Shown piece after piece: positions 54,359 through 64,000 of a stretch of 64,000 nt of DNA. Source of the stretch: Ottelia alismoides (Eukaryota; Streptophyta; Magnoliopsida; Alismatales; Hydrocharitaceae); contig JAZKJV010005550.1 of assembly GCA_037367405.1 (NCBI GenBank), positions 496,001 through 560,000 of the forward strand, in the 5' to 3' direction. Each line of letters begins with the position of its first letter. Positions within the stretch are counted from its first letter, which is position 1. The notes below the pieces were generated by a model. The model was not told where the DNA came from and did not search any database. It saw only the letters and a program-made list of their open reading frames with translations. The position numbers and the translations under genes are program-made.

Positions 54359-57300
54359 TGTTGAATAGGCTTTTTCGGGTTTTTATTTTATGAAATTAAT
54401 CACAATGTGAAGACAGCGTCGCAACCCAAAGAAGCATCAAACAAAAAATTATGAATCTCAAGCCAAAATAAAATGAAAAAATGTAAGCAAGAGAATTATT
54501 AGATTTAATTTACCTATATAACGTACAAGATAGAACTCAGGGAGGCTACAAAAAATCCAGAGAGTTATTAAATCAATGAAAAATCAATGAAATAAAAGAA
54601 AGAATTCTATGAACACTAGACTGGTTTTTGTGAATTTTTTGTCTTTTTCATTTTTATAAATTTTTAATTATTTTGTGTTTTTATATTTTGCAAACTTTTA
54701 AATTTTGAAAATAAGAGAAAATAAAAACAAAGAAAGGGAAATAAAGGAAAAGAAAGGAAAAAACAACTTTTTGTATTTTTCAAATATATTAAAAATATCC
54801 AGAAAAATCAAATGAAATTATTTTGTGTTTTTTGTATTTTTCTGATGTTTTAGTGATTTTCTAAAAAATAGTTTTTTTGAGTTTTCAAATTAATTAAAAA
54901 AAAGAAAATGAGAAACAGAAAAAAATATGAATGTTTTGAGATTTAAAAATAGGAAATAAAATCAAAAAATGGATGAAAATGCATGAACAAAAAGATGAAT
55001 TTTTTTAGAAAGCAATTTTATAATTTTTTGGGGGTATCTATTAATTTCTATGAATTTTTAGGTGTTTGTTGGATATTTGATAATTTTTTGGATTTTTATG
55101 AAGAATTAGCAAATGAAATTTGGTTAGAAAATAAAATAAAACAAAATAAATAAACATGAATTTTTTGGAATATTTCGAAAAGAGTTTATATTTTTTATTG
55201 ATTTTTTAATGCAAATAGGAGTTTTTTTTGTTTTTGGTTTATTAAAAATAAAAAATGATTAAAATGCTAAATAAAAATTACTGCGTGTAAAAGAGATTAG
55301 TAGGAGGTCAAGATAAATTTTATGGAATTGTTTATGGGGTGTTGCTATTTTCAAGCTAAACTAACACATAAAATAATATGCAGATGCACAGGGACCAAAA
55401 TGCAAAAAATTATTTTTAGACTAAACCATAACAAATAAGAAATGCTTGGGGCAAACATGCAATTTTTCAAAAAAAATCAGAGTGCTAGCTCACGCGAGGT
55501 GCGTTGGACAGGACCTTTTGTATTTATTTATGTTTCAGGGACCAAATAGATTTTTATTACAATTTTTCAAAAACGCAAGTGCTATGCATGTTCTGCAGTT
55601 CAAAATGGACTCAAATGTAATTAAAATAAATACCAATGAACAAAATGTAAATGTTCAATAAACAGTAGTCTGACACGTGTCCCAAATGAACTTATCTACA
55701 AAATTAAAAATAAGGTAGAGTTTGAGTGAAATTTGTATCCAACTTTATGTGGCAGAAGGGACAGCTAAGATGTGGTGAAGCTCTGATCGAACGGCAACAA
55801 TTGAGGCATTTGCGTACAGATCTGATCTAATCTGGAGGCGCAATTCACGGCTAGCTTTCGGGTCTTTTTTAACGGACAAGATTCGATCTGGAAGGAGGAC
55901 TCTCGATCGTGTGGCTATGAAGCTCGATGGAAGAACTCGGAAGAATGGACGGGGACCCATGCTTCAATCAGCCAGAACTCGATTGATCTACACTCAAATC
56001 GGTGTCCTGAAGTTGTTGCGCATTTTTGTTGGGCTCCTCTCTGGCTCTAATGGCTCCACGATTCTCGACTATGGCTCGGTGAAGATCTGGAGGTCGAAAG
56101 GTCTTCAGCTCCAAGTGGACCTTCAGGTTCTGCTCTTCCCTTCAAAATCCACTCATGGACCCTACAATGAGGTGTTGATGCTATGAGTTTCACTTCAACC
56201 AAATTTATTAGCAGAAAAAAGCAAGGAAATATGAGGGGATGGAGAACTCCGACAAAGGTGGTCGGAGAGGAGGTTGGACTCCAGTTCCGATGTCATCTGG
56301 AGGGGGTTTGGTGTGGTAGAAGGTGAAAAATGAGATGGCGGATGTGTGCAGAGCGTCGGAGATGGATGAATGTGATTGGAAAGCTCCCATCTTGTAGATC
56401 GGAGCTTGGATGAAGATGAATCGATTTACACCTAAAACAGAGTATTAAAGCAAAATTAAAAGTAAAAAACAAAAAGAAAATATTTATATCTACCTAAGTA
56501 TGAATGAAGGATGTGAATTGCCTCGATCTGTTGCGTAGAATAGAGAGTCGGAACGCGACGGTGGAGGTCAAGCCACGTGTTGGATCTCGCAAACCAACCC
56601 CTCTTACATACTCCCAGACGTGCGAGAAGCTTGTTGTCACCTCATTTCGTCTCCAGAAACTAGCTTCAGGTGCAAGAATGGTGGGAAAACGGATCAGCCG
56701 GTGGAGATTGAGATATGGAAGTATTAATAGGAAAGGGCTTTAACGAGATTTGGAATTTGAAATGTGAGTAAATCAAGGTATGATCAATGGAGATAATGAT
56801 ATTGTGATGGGTCAGTTGTTAGGGCTAACGAATCGGTGAAGGAATCAGGCGCGATTGATGAATGACGCATGCAGGGAAAAGAGGGGAAGAAGGTTGGCAT
56901 GGAGGGAAATGTGGGTTCAATCGTTGATTGGGAAGTTGACCCGGGTCAATAAACCCGGGATCAACCAATCACAAGCCACCTAGAATAGGACAAAAGACGC
57001 TACACGATAAAAAAAGTGAAATTAATTCAAAATAAAATAGAAAATGAATTTAAAATAAAAAATAACATAAAGGGAAAATGTTAGTAATTTAATTAACTTA
57101 TTTTTTGTGATTTTTATTTAATTAAATAAAATATATACATGTGTAAAAATAATTAAAATAAGTTATTCATAGGTATATATATTGATATATACAACACCAT
57201 GATTTTGAATTTATTATTTTGACAAACATACATATAACTTTACAATTTAATAATTTACATCATTTTACAAGGATTTTAATGATATTTTTATTTTATTTTT

Positions 57301-58185
57301 AGGAATTGATTTATTAGGTTAAAGAAATAGTAATATTTTACCATATACATAGTGATATATATACACAATATATACATGATTTTATTTTTGTATATTTTTT
57401 ATTTTCTGATTTTTTTTATAGTTTATATAATTTAAATACAATATATAGAATTAGTTTAAAAAAATACAATATATATAAATACAAAGAAAATAAATATAAA
57501 TATAATGTACATAGGTATAATATATAATAGTACCCCCAAAAAGGCACATTTCACACCTTAACTCTGATTTTTATTAAACCACTTCCATTTTTAAGATTAT
57601 TTAATTTGGATTACAATGAAGTGATTTTGATTAATTTTGAGTTTTGGTGGAGAAGATATTGATCTGACAAGTTGAGCATTATGGCTTTTTCAGAGTATTA
57701 TTATTTACACAACATACAAGGGTTCTTCTTGCAATTATTTTTATTATTTACAACATATTTTTATGTACAAGTTTCGAGAAGAAATCATTTTTATTTAATG
57801 TGAACTTTTTCGTGAATATTTGTTTAAGAAAAATGTATTATATGCATTAGTGTACAAGTAGTGAACATACACAGGTGAGGATCGATTTTCTTGATATTAG
57901 GCCTTATCTCCCCTTACTTTATTTCTTGTCGATCAGGTCAAGTCTTGACCTAATCTCGGTGTCAGAGTCAGCATGTATATACTACATATATACAATCTTT
58001 GATTTTCTTTATTTTTCCATTATTTCTTTCTTTTTTTATTTTAGGTTGTAATAGTGATAAATATACAGTATTTACACAAGAATTAGGGTTAGTAAAAGAT
58101 GATATTTATTGCTATTTTGCAAGTGTTCTATAAGGGATTTTAATATAAAATAAATGAATAAAGATGATGAAATGCAGATTCATCA
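54359..58185 (-). repeat. 5' LTR of element C
   Basis: The LTR is 3,827 bp, from TGTTGAATAGGC (inner end) to CAGATTCATCA (outer end at 58,185) on the + strand. The GC-rich centre is about 55,480-56,990. The outer part has TCTCCCCTTACTTTATTTCTTGTCGA (positions 57,908-57,933, only partly quoted elsewhere), shared with B and G. The bases GCTCC after it (58,186-58,190) should be one target duplication copy. The other C LTR is outside the window. It is inserted in element F just upstream of the F protease. Confidence 0.88.
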
Positions 58186-58190
58186 GCTCC

Positions 58191-58870
58191 AGTAATCCCT
58201 TTCCCTCAGGCCCTGTTGAAGGGAAAGAAGAAATTTTCAAAAAGATGATAATGATGCCTTCGAAATGGAAAGGATTTGTGATGAAAATGTGAAAGTTGAG
58301 ATCCCTTTCCTTCAATTATTGGATATGGTTCCTGCATTTAAGAAGTACCTAAATGTGAGATGCACACCTAGTAGGACTAGTAGGAAGAAGAACATGAGAA
58401 CTGTGAAATATGTGTTATCCATAGCCACTACTTGTGCGACTAGAAATGAGATTCCAAGGAAGAATAAAGACATGGGCGCCCACTTCGTCACCAGTCAAAT
58501 ATCTGATAGTTCTTTTGCATGCACTCTATTTGATAAAAGATTCTCAATTAACCTATTGCCTTATTCCCTTCTGGATCATATAATGGTTTAGGTCCCCTTA
58601 GGAGACCGTGTGCACTCCTACTATTTGTCGACTGATCTATTAAGAGACCTAAGGGAATGTTGAGGGACGTTATCCTTGACATCGAGGGGGATAAATACAA
58701 TGTGGACTTCATGATCCTAGACATGGAATGTCCCCGAAGAAGGCAAGATTCCTAAATCATCCTTGTTCACCCTTTCTTGAGGTCAACTGGAGCTCTATTT
58801 GACTATACTCTCGGAAAGATATGCTTTCATGCACATGATGAAAGTATAGAGTTAGAGATGAAAAAATAAA
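58191..58870 (+). pseudogene. PR: Aspartic protease of element F, altered active site
   Basis: The open part (58,265-58,591) has LDMVPAFKKYLNVRCTPSR, as in E, then the site CTLFDKRFSINLLP. The aspartate is kept but S-G is replaced by K-R. Downstream, in other frames, come SIKRPKGMLRDVILDIEGD, VDFMILDMECP and a decayed HPFLRSTGALFDYTLGK. This would have processed the polyprotein. The active-site change and shifts show it is inactive. Confidence 0.85.
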
Positions 58871-59400
58871 CATGCTAGAGACCTAATTCGGAGTGTAGTA
58901 CAGAGTATCTCTCATTGTAAGATGGGTATTACAGAGATGACACGTTTGTTCACTAGCAACAGCATTCAGTGTGGGTTGATGAGTCCCTCTCACTAGGAGA
59001 GAACATTGTAGATGAGGCAGTTCAACATATTCTACGGGATTAGGTCTTACACACATTAGGCTTATCTGATGCATTTCCGTACGTCCTCGATAGAAGATGA
59101 CTTTGGCTTGTTAGACATTTCCCTTCAGATCAATTAGAGGACGAGAATGATGAATCGACGGTGGCATTTGTTGATTGCTTTGATACATTTGACAATCCGA
59201 CTTCTGAACCAGATCAGTTGGTGTCTACTATTACAACAGATTCAGCCACATCCACAACAGAGCTAGATTTGGAGGAAGTTGAGCCATATATTCCTGATGA
59301 TCACACTATTCCTGAGTCAAACCTCTTCCCGCTACATTGAAATATGCATTCCTTACGGTCCCACCTTATAAGTTCACGGTCATTATCAATGCAGCCTAAC
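58871..59400 (+). pseudogene. Protease-RT linker of element F
   Basis: This acidic spacer has readable patches (EDENDESTVAFVDCFDTFD near 59,140 and EVEPYIPDDHTIPE near 59,275), followed by TLKYAFLTVPPYK near 59,335, the counterpart of LKYAFLAG in E and C. There are frameshifts throughout. Confidence 0.75.
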
Positions 59401-60330
59401 AAAGAACAAAAATCTCTCTTGCTAGAAATTCTTGAACAGACCTATAAGGAAATAGGTTGGAGTGTATACAATCTCCACAAAATTAACCCCACCATGTGCT
59501 TGCACCAAATTTAACTTGATGAAGGTGTCAAACATTCCCCTGAGTTCCAATGCAGGCTGAATCCAACTTGCGGGAAGTGGTGAAGAAAGAAATAGAGAAA
59601 GGGTGTGATGCGGCGTTTATATATCCCATCTCTAATTCCAAGTGTATGGCACCACTTCACGTAGTCCCTAAGAAGGCGGGACTCCAAACAATCATCAACT
59701 CAAAATAAGAAGTAATTACAACACAAGTACCCACATCGTGGAGCGTCTATATAGATTATACACGCATGAATGTCGTGACAAAAAAGCATCCATTCCCCCT
59801 ACCATTCATTGATTAGATCTTGAAGAGACTCATGGAAAATAATTCTTTTGCTTTTTGGACAAGTACTCAAGCCACAATCAAGTAAACGTTGCTCTTAAGG
59901 ATCAGGAGAAGGTCACCTTTACATGTCCATTCAGTACTTATGCATTCAAGCACATGGCCTTTGGGTTGTAAAATGCACCGGGGACTTTTCAGCAGTGCAT
60001 GATTGTGGTATTTACTAAGATGGTGGGTTACTTCCTAGAAGTCTTTGTGGATGACTTCTCAGTCTACAGGGATTCATTTGACTCTTGTGTATCTCATCTA
60101 GATCGAGTCCTCAAGAAGTGTAGTAAGGTAAATCTGATGCTTTCTTGGGATAAGAGCCATTTCATGGTCCAAGAGTGCATTGTGTTGGGCATGTCATCTC
60201 TGAGAGAGGAATGGATGTTGTCCCTGCCAAGGTGTACGTGATCAAGAAACTTCAACCACCAATCAACATCAAGCAAATGTGATCGTTCCTCGGGCATGTC
60301 ATTTTTACCGAAGATTCATAAATGAGTTTT
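59401..60330 (+). pseudogene. RT: Reverse transcriptase of element F
   Basis: Blocks in order are LLEILEQTYKEIGWSVYNL, FIYPISNSKCMAPLHVVPKK (20 residues), VYIDYTRMN, VTFTCPFSTYAFKH, then the frame 59,999-60,241 with EVFVDDFSVYRDSF. The palm motif is FVDD. The thumb part includes NLMLSWDKSHFMVQECIVLG. Stops and shifts occur every 100-200 bases. It is clearly homologous to the E and B RTs but long inactive. Confidence 0.88.
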
Positions 60331-60840
60331 CAAATATTGATGACCACTAACAAAGCTCTTAGGGAAAGACAAGGAGTTCCTTTTAGATCACAAGTGTCTT
60401 GAGGCCTTTGAGCTACTTAAGAGGAAGATCATGGATGCTCCCATCCTGTAAGACCCAGATTGATCTCTTCCCTTTGAGATCATGATGGACGCTTCTGATT
60501 TTGTAGTTGGGGTTGTGTTAGGACAGAGGAGAGGAAGGGTTATCATATGTTGTCCACTACACAAGCAAAGTCCTAGATCAATCTCAATAGATTTACATCA
60601 TCACACAGAAGTAAATGCTTGTTGTAGTGTTTGCCTTGGATAAATTCATGCCACATATTTAGGATCCAAGGTCACCATGTTCACAAATCACACAACTATC
60701 AAGTACCGCATGGAAAAGAAGGATGTGAAGGCGTATATTCTTAGGTAGATTTACTACTCCAAGAATTTGATTTGCAGAACAAGGATAAGCCTAGAGTGAA
60801 GAATGTGGTGGATGATCACCTATCTCGCATTGAATCACAG
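60331..60840 (+). pseudogene. RH: RNase H domain of element F
   Basis: Decayed blocks are LPFEIMMDASDFVVGVVLGQ (20 residues, near 60,470), the HYTSKVLDQSQ segment, VVVFALDKF and VTMFTNHTTIKYRMEKKDVK, ending with VVDDHLSRIE near 60,810. The conserved TDH has become TNH. Several frame changes are needed to read it. Confidence 0.82.
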
Positions 60841-61386
60841 AGTTCTCCTGAGACTAGTCCTATTAGGGACTCCTTCCTCGATGAGTATGTTCTACCGACT
60901 CTCTCTTACATAGTGTGCCAATATGGTGAACTTTTTGGTGTTTAGGACAATTCCCCATGATTGGCCCAAGAGCAGCATTGACCCACTTAAGTCAGAATCC
61001 ATGAAATACCATTGGGAGGATCTGTTCCTTTTCTTCGAAGGTCTGGATTCTGTCTGGAAGAGGTGTATTCCTCGGGAGGAACACATGATTGTCCTCACAT
61101 ACTACCATTCCTTGGAGGCAGGAGGACATCACTCCGACAAGAGGATCGCTTGGAAAGTTCTCCAATGTGGCCTGTACCGGGATGACCATGTTCAGTGATG
61201 CCTATGCATTTGTTGGTTGTGTCCAGTGTATCAAAGAATGGGATGGATTGTTGATCCCAAATATGAAATGCTCATGCAACTTGTGATTATGGTTGATGTG
61301 CATGGGGCATAGATTTCATGGGCCCATTCCCTAACAGCCACGTTTTAAGTACATTCTATTGGTAGTGGACTATCTATCTGGGTGGA
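60841..61386 (+). pseudogene. IN: Integrase N-terminal part of element F
   Basis: The open part (60,923-61,198) has IPHDWPKSSIDPLKSE, YHWEDLFLFFEGLDSVWKR and YHSLEAGGHHSDKR, the start of the zinc-binding region. The core begins near 61,300 and is readable to KYILLVVDYLSGWM, where LTR G starts. The catalytic aspartate region is frameshifted. The rest lies beyond G, outside the window. Confidence 0.85.
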
Positions 61387-64000
61387 TGATGAATCTTCAT
61401 TTCATCACCTTTATTCTTTCATTTTGGCCTTAAATACCTAGTAAATGCATGTATATAGCATTAATTTGTATAAAATAACAATCATAAATTTCTTGATAAA
61501 TATTGTATAAATATATGTACTTAATTCTAAAATAAAAGAATGAAGGAAAGGAAAGGAAATGAAATGAAGTGTCAAAGACAATGAATGACACTAGACCCCG
61601 AGATCAAGTTCATATTGACTTGGTCAACCAAGAATAAAGTAAGGGGAGATAGGGCACCCAATTGTAGAGAAAACATATTAAAACCCTAATTTTATTCATC
61701 AATAAATAGCTATTTGTACCCCCATTTTATATTACATTTTATACACCTTAAATAATAAAATACTCAACATGAAACTTATATATAAAAATACATAGAAAAT
61801 ATAAAAATAATTGCACGGAAAAATAATCCACAGTGTGACTGGGACAGTGGGAAGAAAAAGCTGCAAACAAAACTTTACAGACCTGTATCTCCTCCGTATA
61901 AACTCAAAATTGGCTAAACTCACCTTTATTGTTCATAAAATTTAATTATCTATATAATGAATGTGGTTAAGATGCAAAAGTCGACTTTTGGGTTCCTATT
62001 GTACTATGTACATGTATATAAATAATCAAAATATTTATTCTTTATATTTTTAGTTTTCTTATATTTTTATATAATTGTCAATATTATTTCAAGTACATTA
62101 AAAATGTAAACATAAAATTAAAGCATGAAAATTCATTAAAGTAAATAATGAAATATAATATATAGGTATACTATACCTATAATATATATACCCCTATTTA
62201 TTTAAGCATGTAAATAAAATCAAAAAAAATATAATAAAAATATGTAAATATGTATTTAAATATATTATAAATAAATAAAATATGTATATATAATAATAGA
62301 ATATAAAATACAAAATAAAAATACAACACTTGAAATATAGGTAAATATACCTATGTATATATGTAAAAATTAACACTTAATAAATTAGCTAGTATAAATA
62401 AATAAAAATCATAATTATATATTACATAAATAAAAAACATTTTTTTATATTTTGACTTTAAATTAATAAAATCATTTATTATTTTTATTTAATTAATAAG
62501 GGGATTATTCCCCTGAATTTTCTGGTTGGTCCATGTGGACCAACCAGAGTGCGCGGACTATTGACCACCTGGAGAAGCCGTTAGCAGAGATTCTCTGATC
62601 CTTGACATTCTTTCAAGTACGAGTTGTAGCCTTAGTGTTTTTAGTTCGTATTTTATTCCTTGAGCATAGTTTAGTTTTTAGATTCATCAATTAGTTGTTA
62701 GATTAGGTTAATTTCTAGATCTAAAGTTTGCTGGAGCTTCAAGCTCCAGCTTTGTTTCCATGTGAATCGATTGTAATACGACCCATTACCACCCTCATTC
62801 TCAACCCCTTCTTCTTCTCCATTGAAGCCCTCATTTCCCCCTAGATTCCACAAGAATCAAGGTCCGTCGGAGCTTCTCCTCCACCCTTCATCAGAGCTCC
62901 ATTGCCCACTGCATCCTGCTGTTGTTATAGCTTCAAATTTGGTCGAGGCACTTCGCCAGCCAAGGAGTATTTCTATGCAGGTAGCATGCCTTGAGGACAC
63001 CCCTAGAGCCGAATCCAAGCTTCATCTGAAGCTCCAGATTGTTGATAATGGAAAGAGTCCTAAGTCCCCATCGATGGGACTTAGAGCCCTTTAAGGCATC
63101 CCTACAGACGCGGCTAAACGTCAGGAAGTCCTACGGCTGAGTGGAGAAGACGGAGGAGGCTGGAGTGTTGAGGAATCCAAGATCGTTCTTGGGGTGTTCT
63201 TCGTGGCATCCCTAGAACTGTTGGATCAAGAACCCAGCCCAAATCTAATCTAGGTCGTGGATTAAATGTGTGGCACTGTGTTTCCTCCTATCATTGATCA
63301 GGTCACGTGGCGCCACGTGGAGATCCATCAACCTTTGTATGAGCACCTATTTAGTGGGTAAAATACAGACATCCACCCACTTTTTTTCAATGTCATTTAG
63401 TCCTGTAAATATATCGTGTAGTTTAAAAACTTCTGTAAAATTTGCGTAGGGCCCCCCTCACACATTGTAACATTTATACCTAGGTGCTTTGTCAGGTCAC
63501 CTCATTGCCCAGGGATGTGAGGGCCTAGCTATTTTGCAGCAGGATCCTTCTGGTTTATGTATTTATACTTAGTATTAGAAATTGTATAAATGGTGTAATA
63601 TTTTTGGGAAATTTGCATGCAGAATCTTGTGCTTTATTTAAATGGCAAATATACTCCTTTCATGCTTGTATTTTATTTCAAGTTTTTTTTATTTTTATTA
63701 AATACTCATGTGCTCCAAAAATTGTAGGAAAATATTGTAGCTTTTTGACACATTGCTTATTCGCATTCACATTTGTTATTTACGCTTTTATTGTATTTTT
63801 CCCATTTATTAAAAATCAAATTTGAGCATTATATTCCCTTTTTGCATATAAAAATCCAAAAAAACTTATAATCAACCTTATAAAATTCCAAAAAATATAT
63901 AGCAAATAGTATTACATGCACTACTTCAGACCAAAAATCATAAAAAATATAAAAGGAAAACCTTAAAAATCACAAAACCTTAAAAGACCATAAAAATAAG
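61387..64000 (+). mobile_element. LTR G, outer part of a + strand Athila-type LTR
   Basis: It starts TGATGAATCTTCATTTCATC, the same outer end as the B LTR in reverse (TGATGAATCTCCATTTCATC), and continues TTTTGGCCTTAAA. It runs past the window end. The AT-rich arm is followed by a GC-richer centre (about 62,510-63,540) and AT-rich sequence again. The block GTCGACTTTTGGGTTCC (about 61,980) is the sense version of the shared LTR block. The five bases before it (GTGGA, 61,382-61,386) should be one target duplication. Whether a full element or a solo LTR follows cannot be seen. Confidence 0.85.

Larger units (their letters stand above)
58186..61386 (+). mobile_element. Element F: + strand Athila-type pol remnant
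   Basis: F runs from just before protease to mid-integrase, in the opposite orientation to B-E. Its upstream part (gag, 5' LTR) was separated by the insertion of C and lies left of the window. Its downstream part was separated by LTR G. It is the most decayed element here, with many stops and small indels. It is the outermost host and so the oldest, and its protease sequence groups with E. Confidence 0.88.

Noticed and set aside
62194..62376. Y/I/F-rich frame in LTR G
   Set aside because: Translation of TA-rich simple sequence.

Overview
This window looks like repeat-dense intergenic heterochromatin from a plant nuclear genome. No host gene, rRNA or tRNA gene could be supported. Every recognisable protein fragment belongs to a Ty3/gypsy LTR retrotransposon of the Athila type. 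The evidence is the domain order gag-PR-RT-RH-IN, the LRSGR motif after gag, LLDSGSSINLLP-type proteases, FMDD-type reverse transcriptases, and primer-binding sites matching the 3' end of plant tRNA-Asp(GUC). A flowering plant with a large genome is likely. A non-grass monocot is only a guess.

The layout is one nest of seven elements, called A to G here. F (+ strand, 58,186-61,386) is the oldest host visible. C (- strand) was inserted into F; its 5' LTR is 54,359-58,185. C was then split by three - strand elements: E (2,113-13,233), B (14,251-34,135) and D (37,039-50,910). This leaves C pieces at 13,234-14,250 (RT end and RNase H), 34,136-37,038 (gag tail, protease, RT start) and 50,911-58,185 (gag, leader, PBS, 5' LTR). 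LTR A (+, 1-2,112) cuts E inside its integrase. LTR G (+, 61,387-64,000) cuts F inside its integrase. The best proof is B: it is flanked by AAGAG on both sides, and the RT reading of C continues across it. D has a near-matching duplication (ACTTA/ACATA). Two DNA transposons sit inside LTRs: a 286-bp MITE with 10-bp target duplications in the 3' LTR of B, and a 1.16-kb MULE-like element with a GC-rich core in the 3' LTR of D.

B is the only complete, coding-type element: 19.9 kb with LTRs of about 4 kb. It carries gag, protease, RT, RNase H and integrase, broken by a few stops and frameshifts, and has no env-like ORF. D is complete at both ends but lacks any recognisable RT, RNase H or integrase. 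It keeps a protease-like domain with an altered active site and proline/tyrosine-rich ORFs, so it looks like a non-autonomous lineage that would need proteins from a relative such as B.

The most unusual signal is in the 3' noncoding region of both B and D. The polypurine-tract motif is repeated there about four times at roughly 100-bp steps, most copies folding as hairpins (CTATACTTAGG...CCTAAGTATAG plus a G-run), in addition to the true tract next to the 3' LTR. Other shared noncoding structures are a hairpin in each leader, a GTAAGT donor-like site in three leaders, a B-box-like GGTTCGA motif in the inner part of the LTRs, a conserved block near the outer end of the LTRs, and a GC-rich island in the middle of otherwise AT-rich LTRs.
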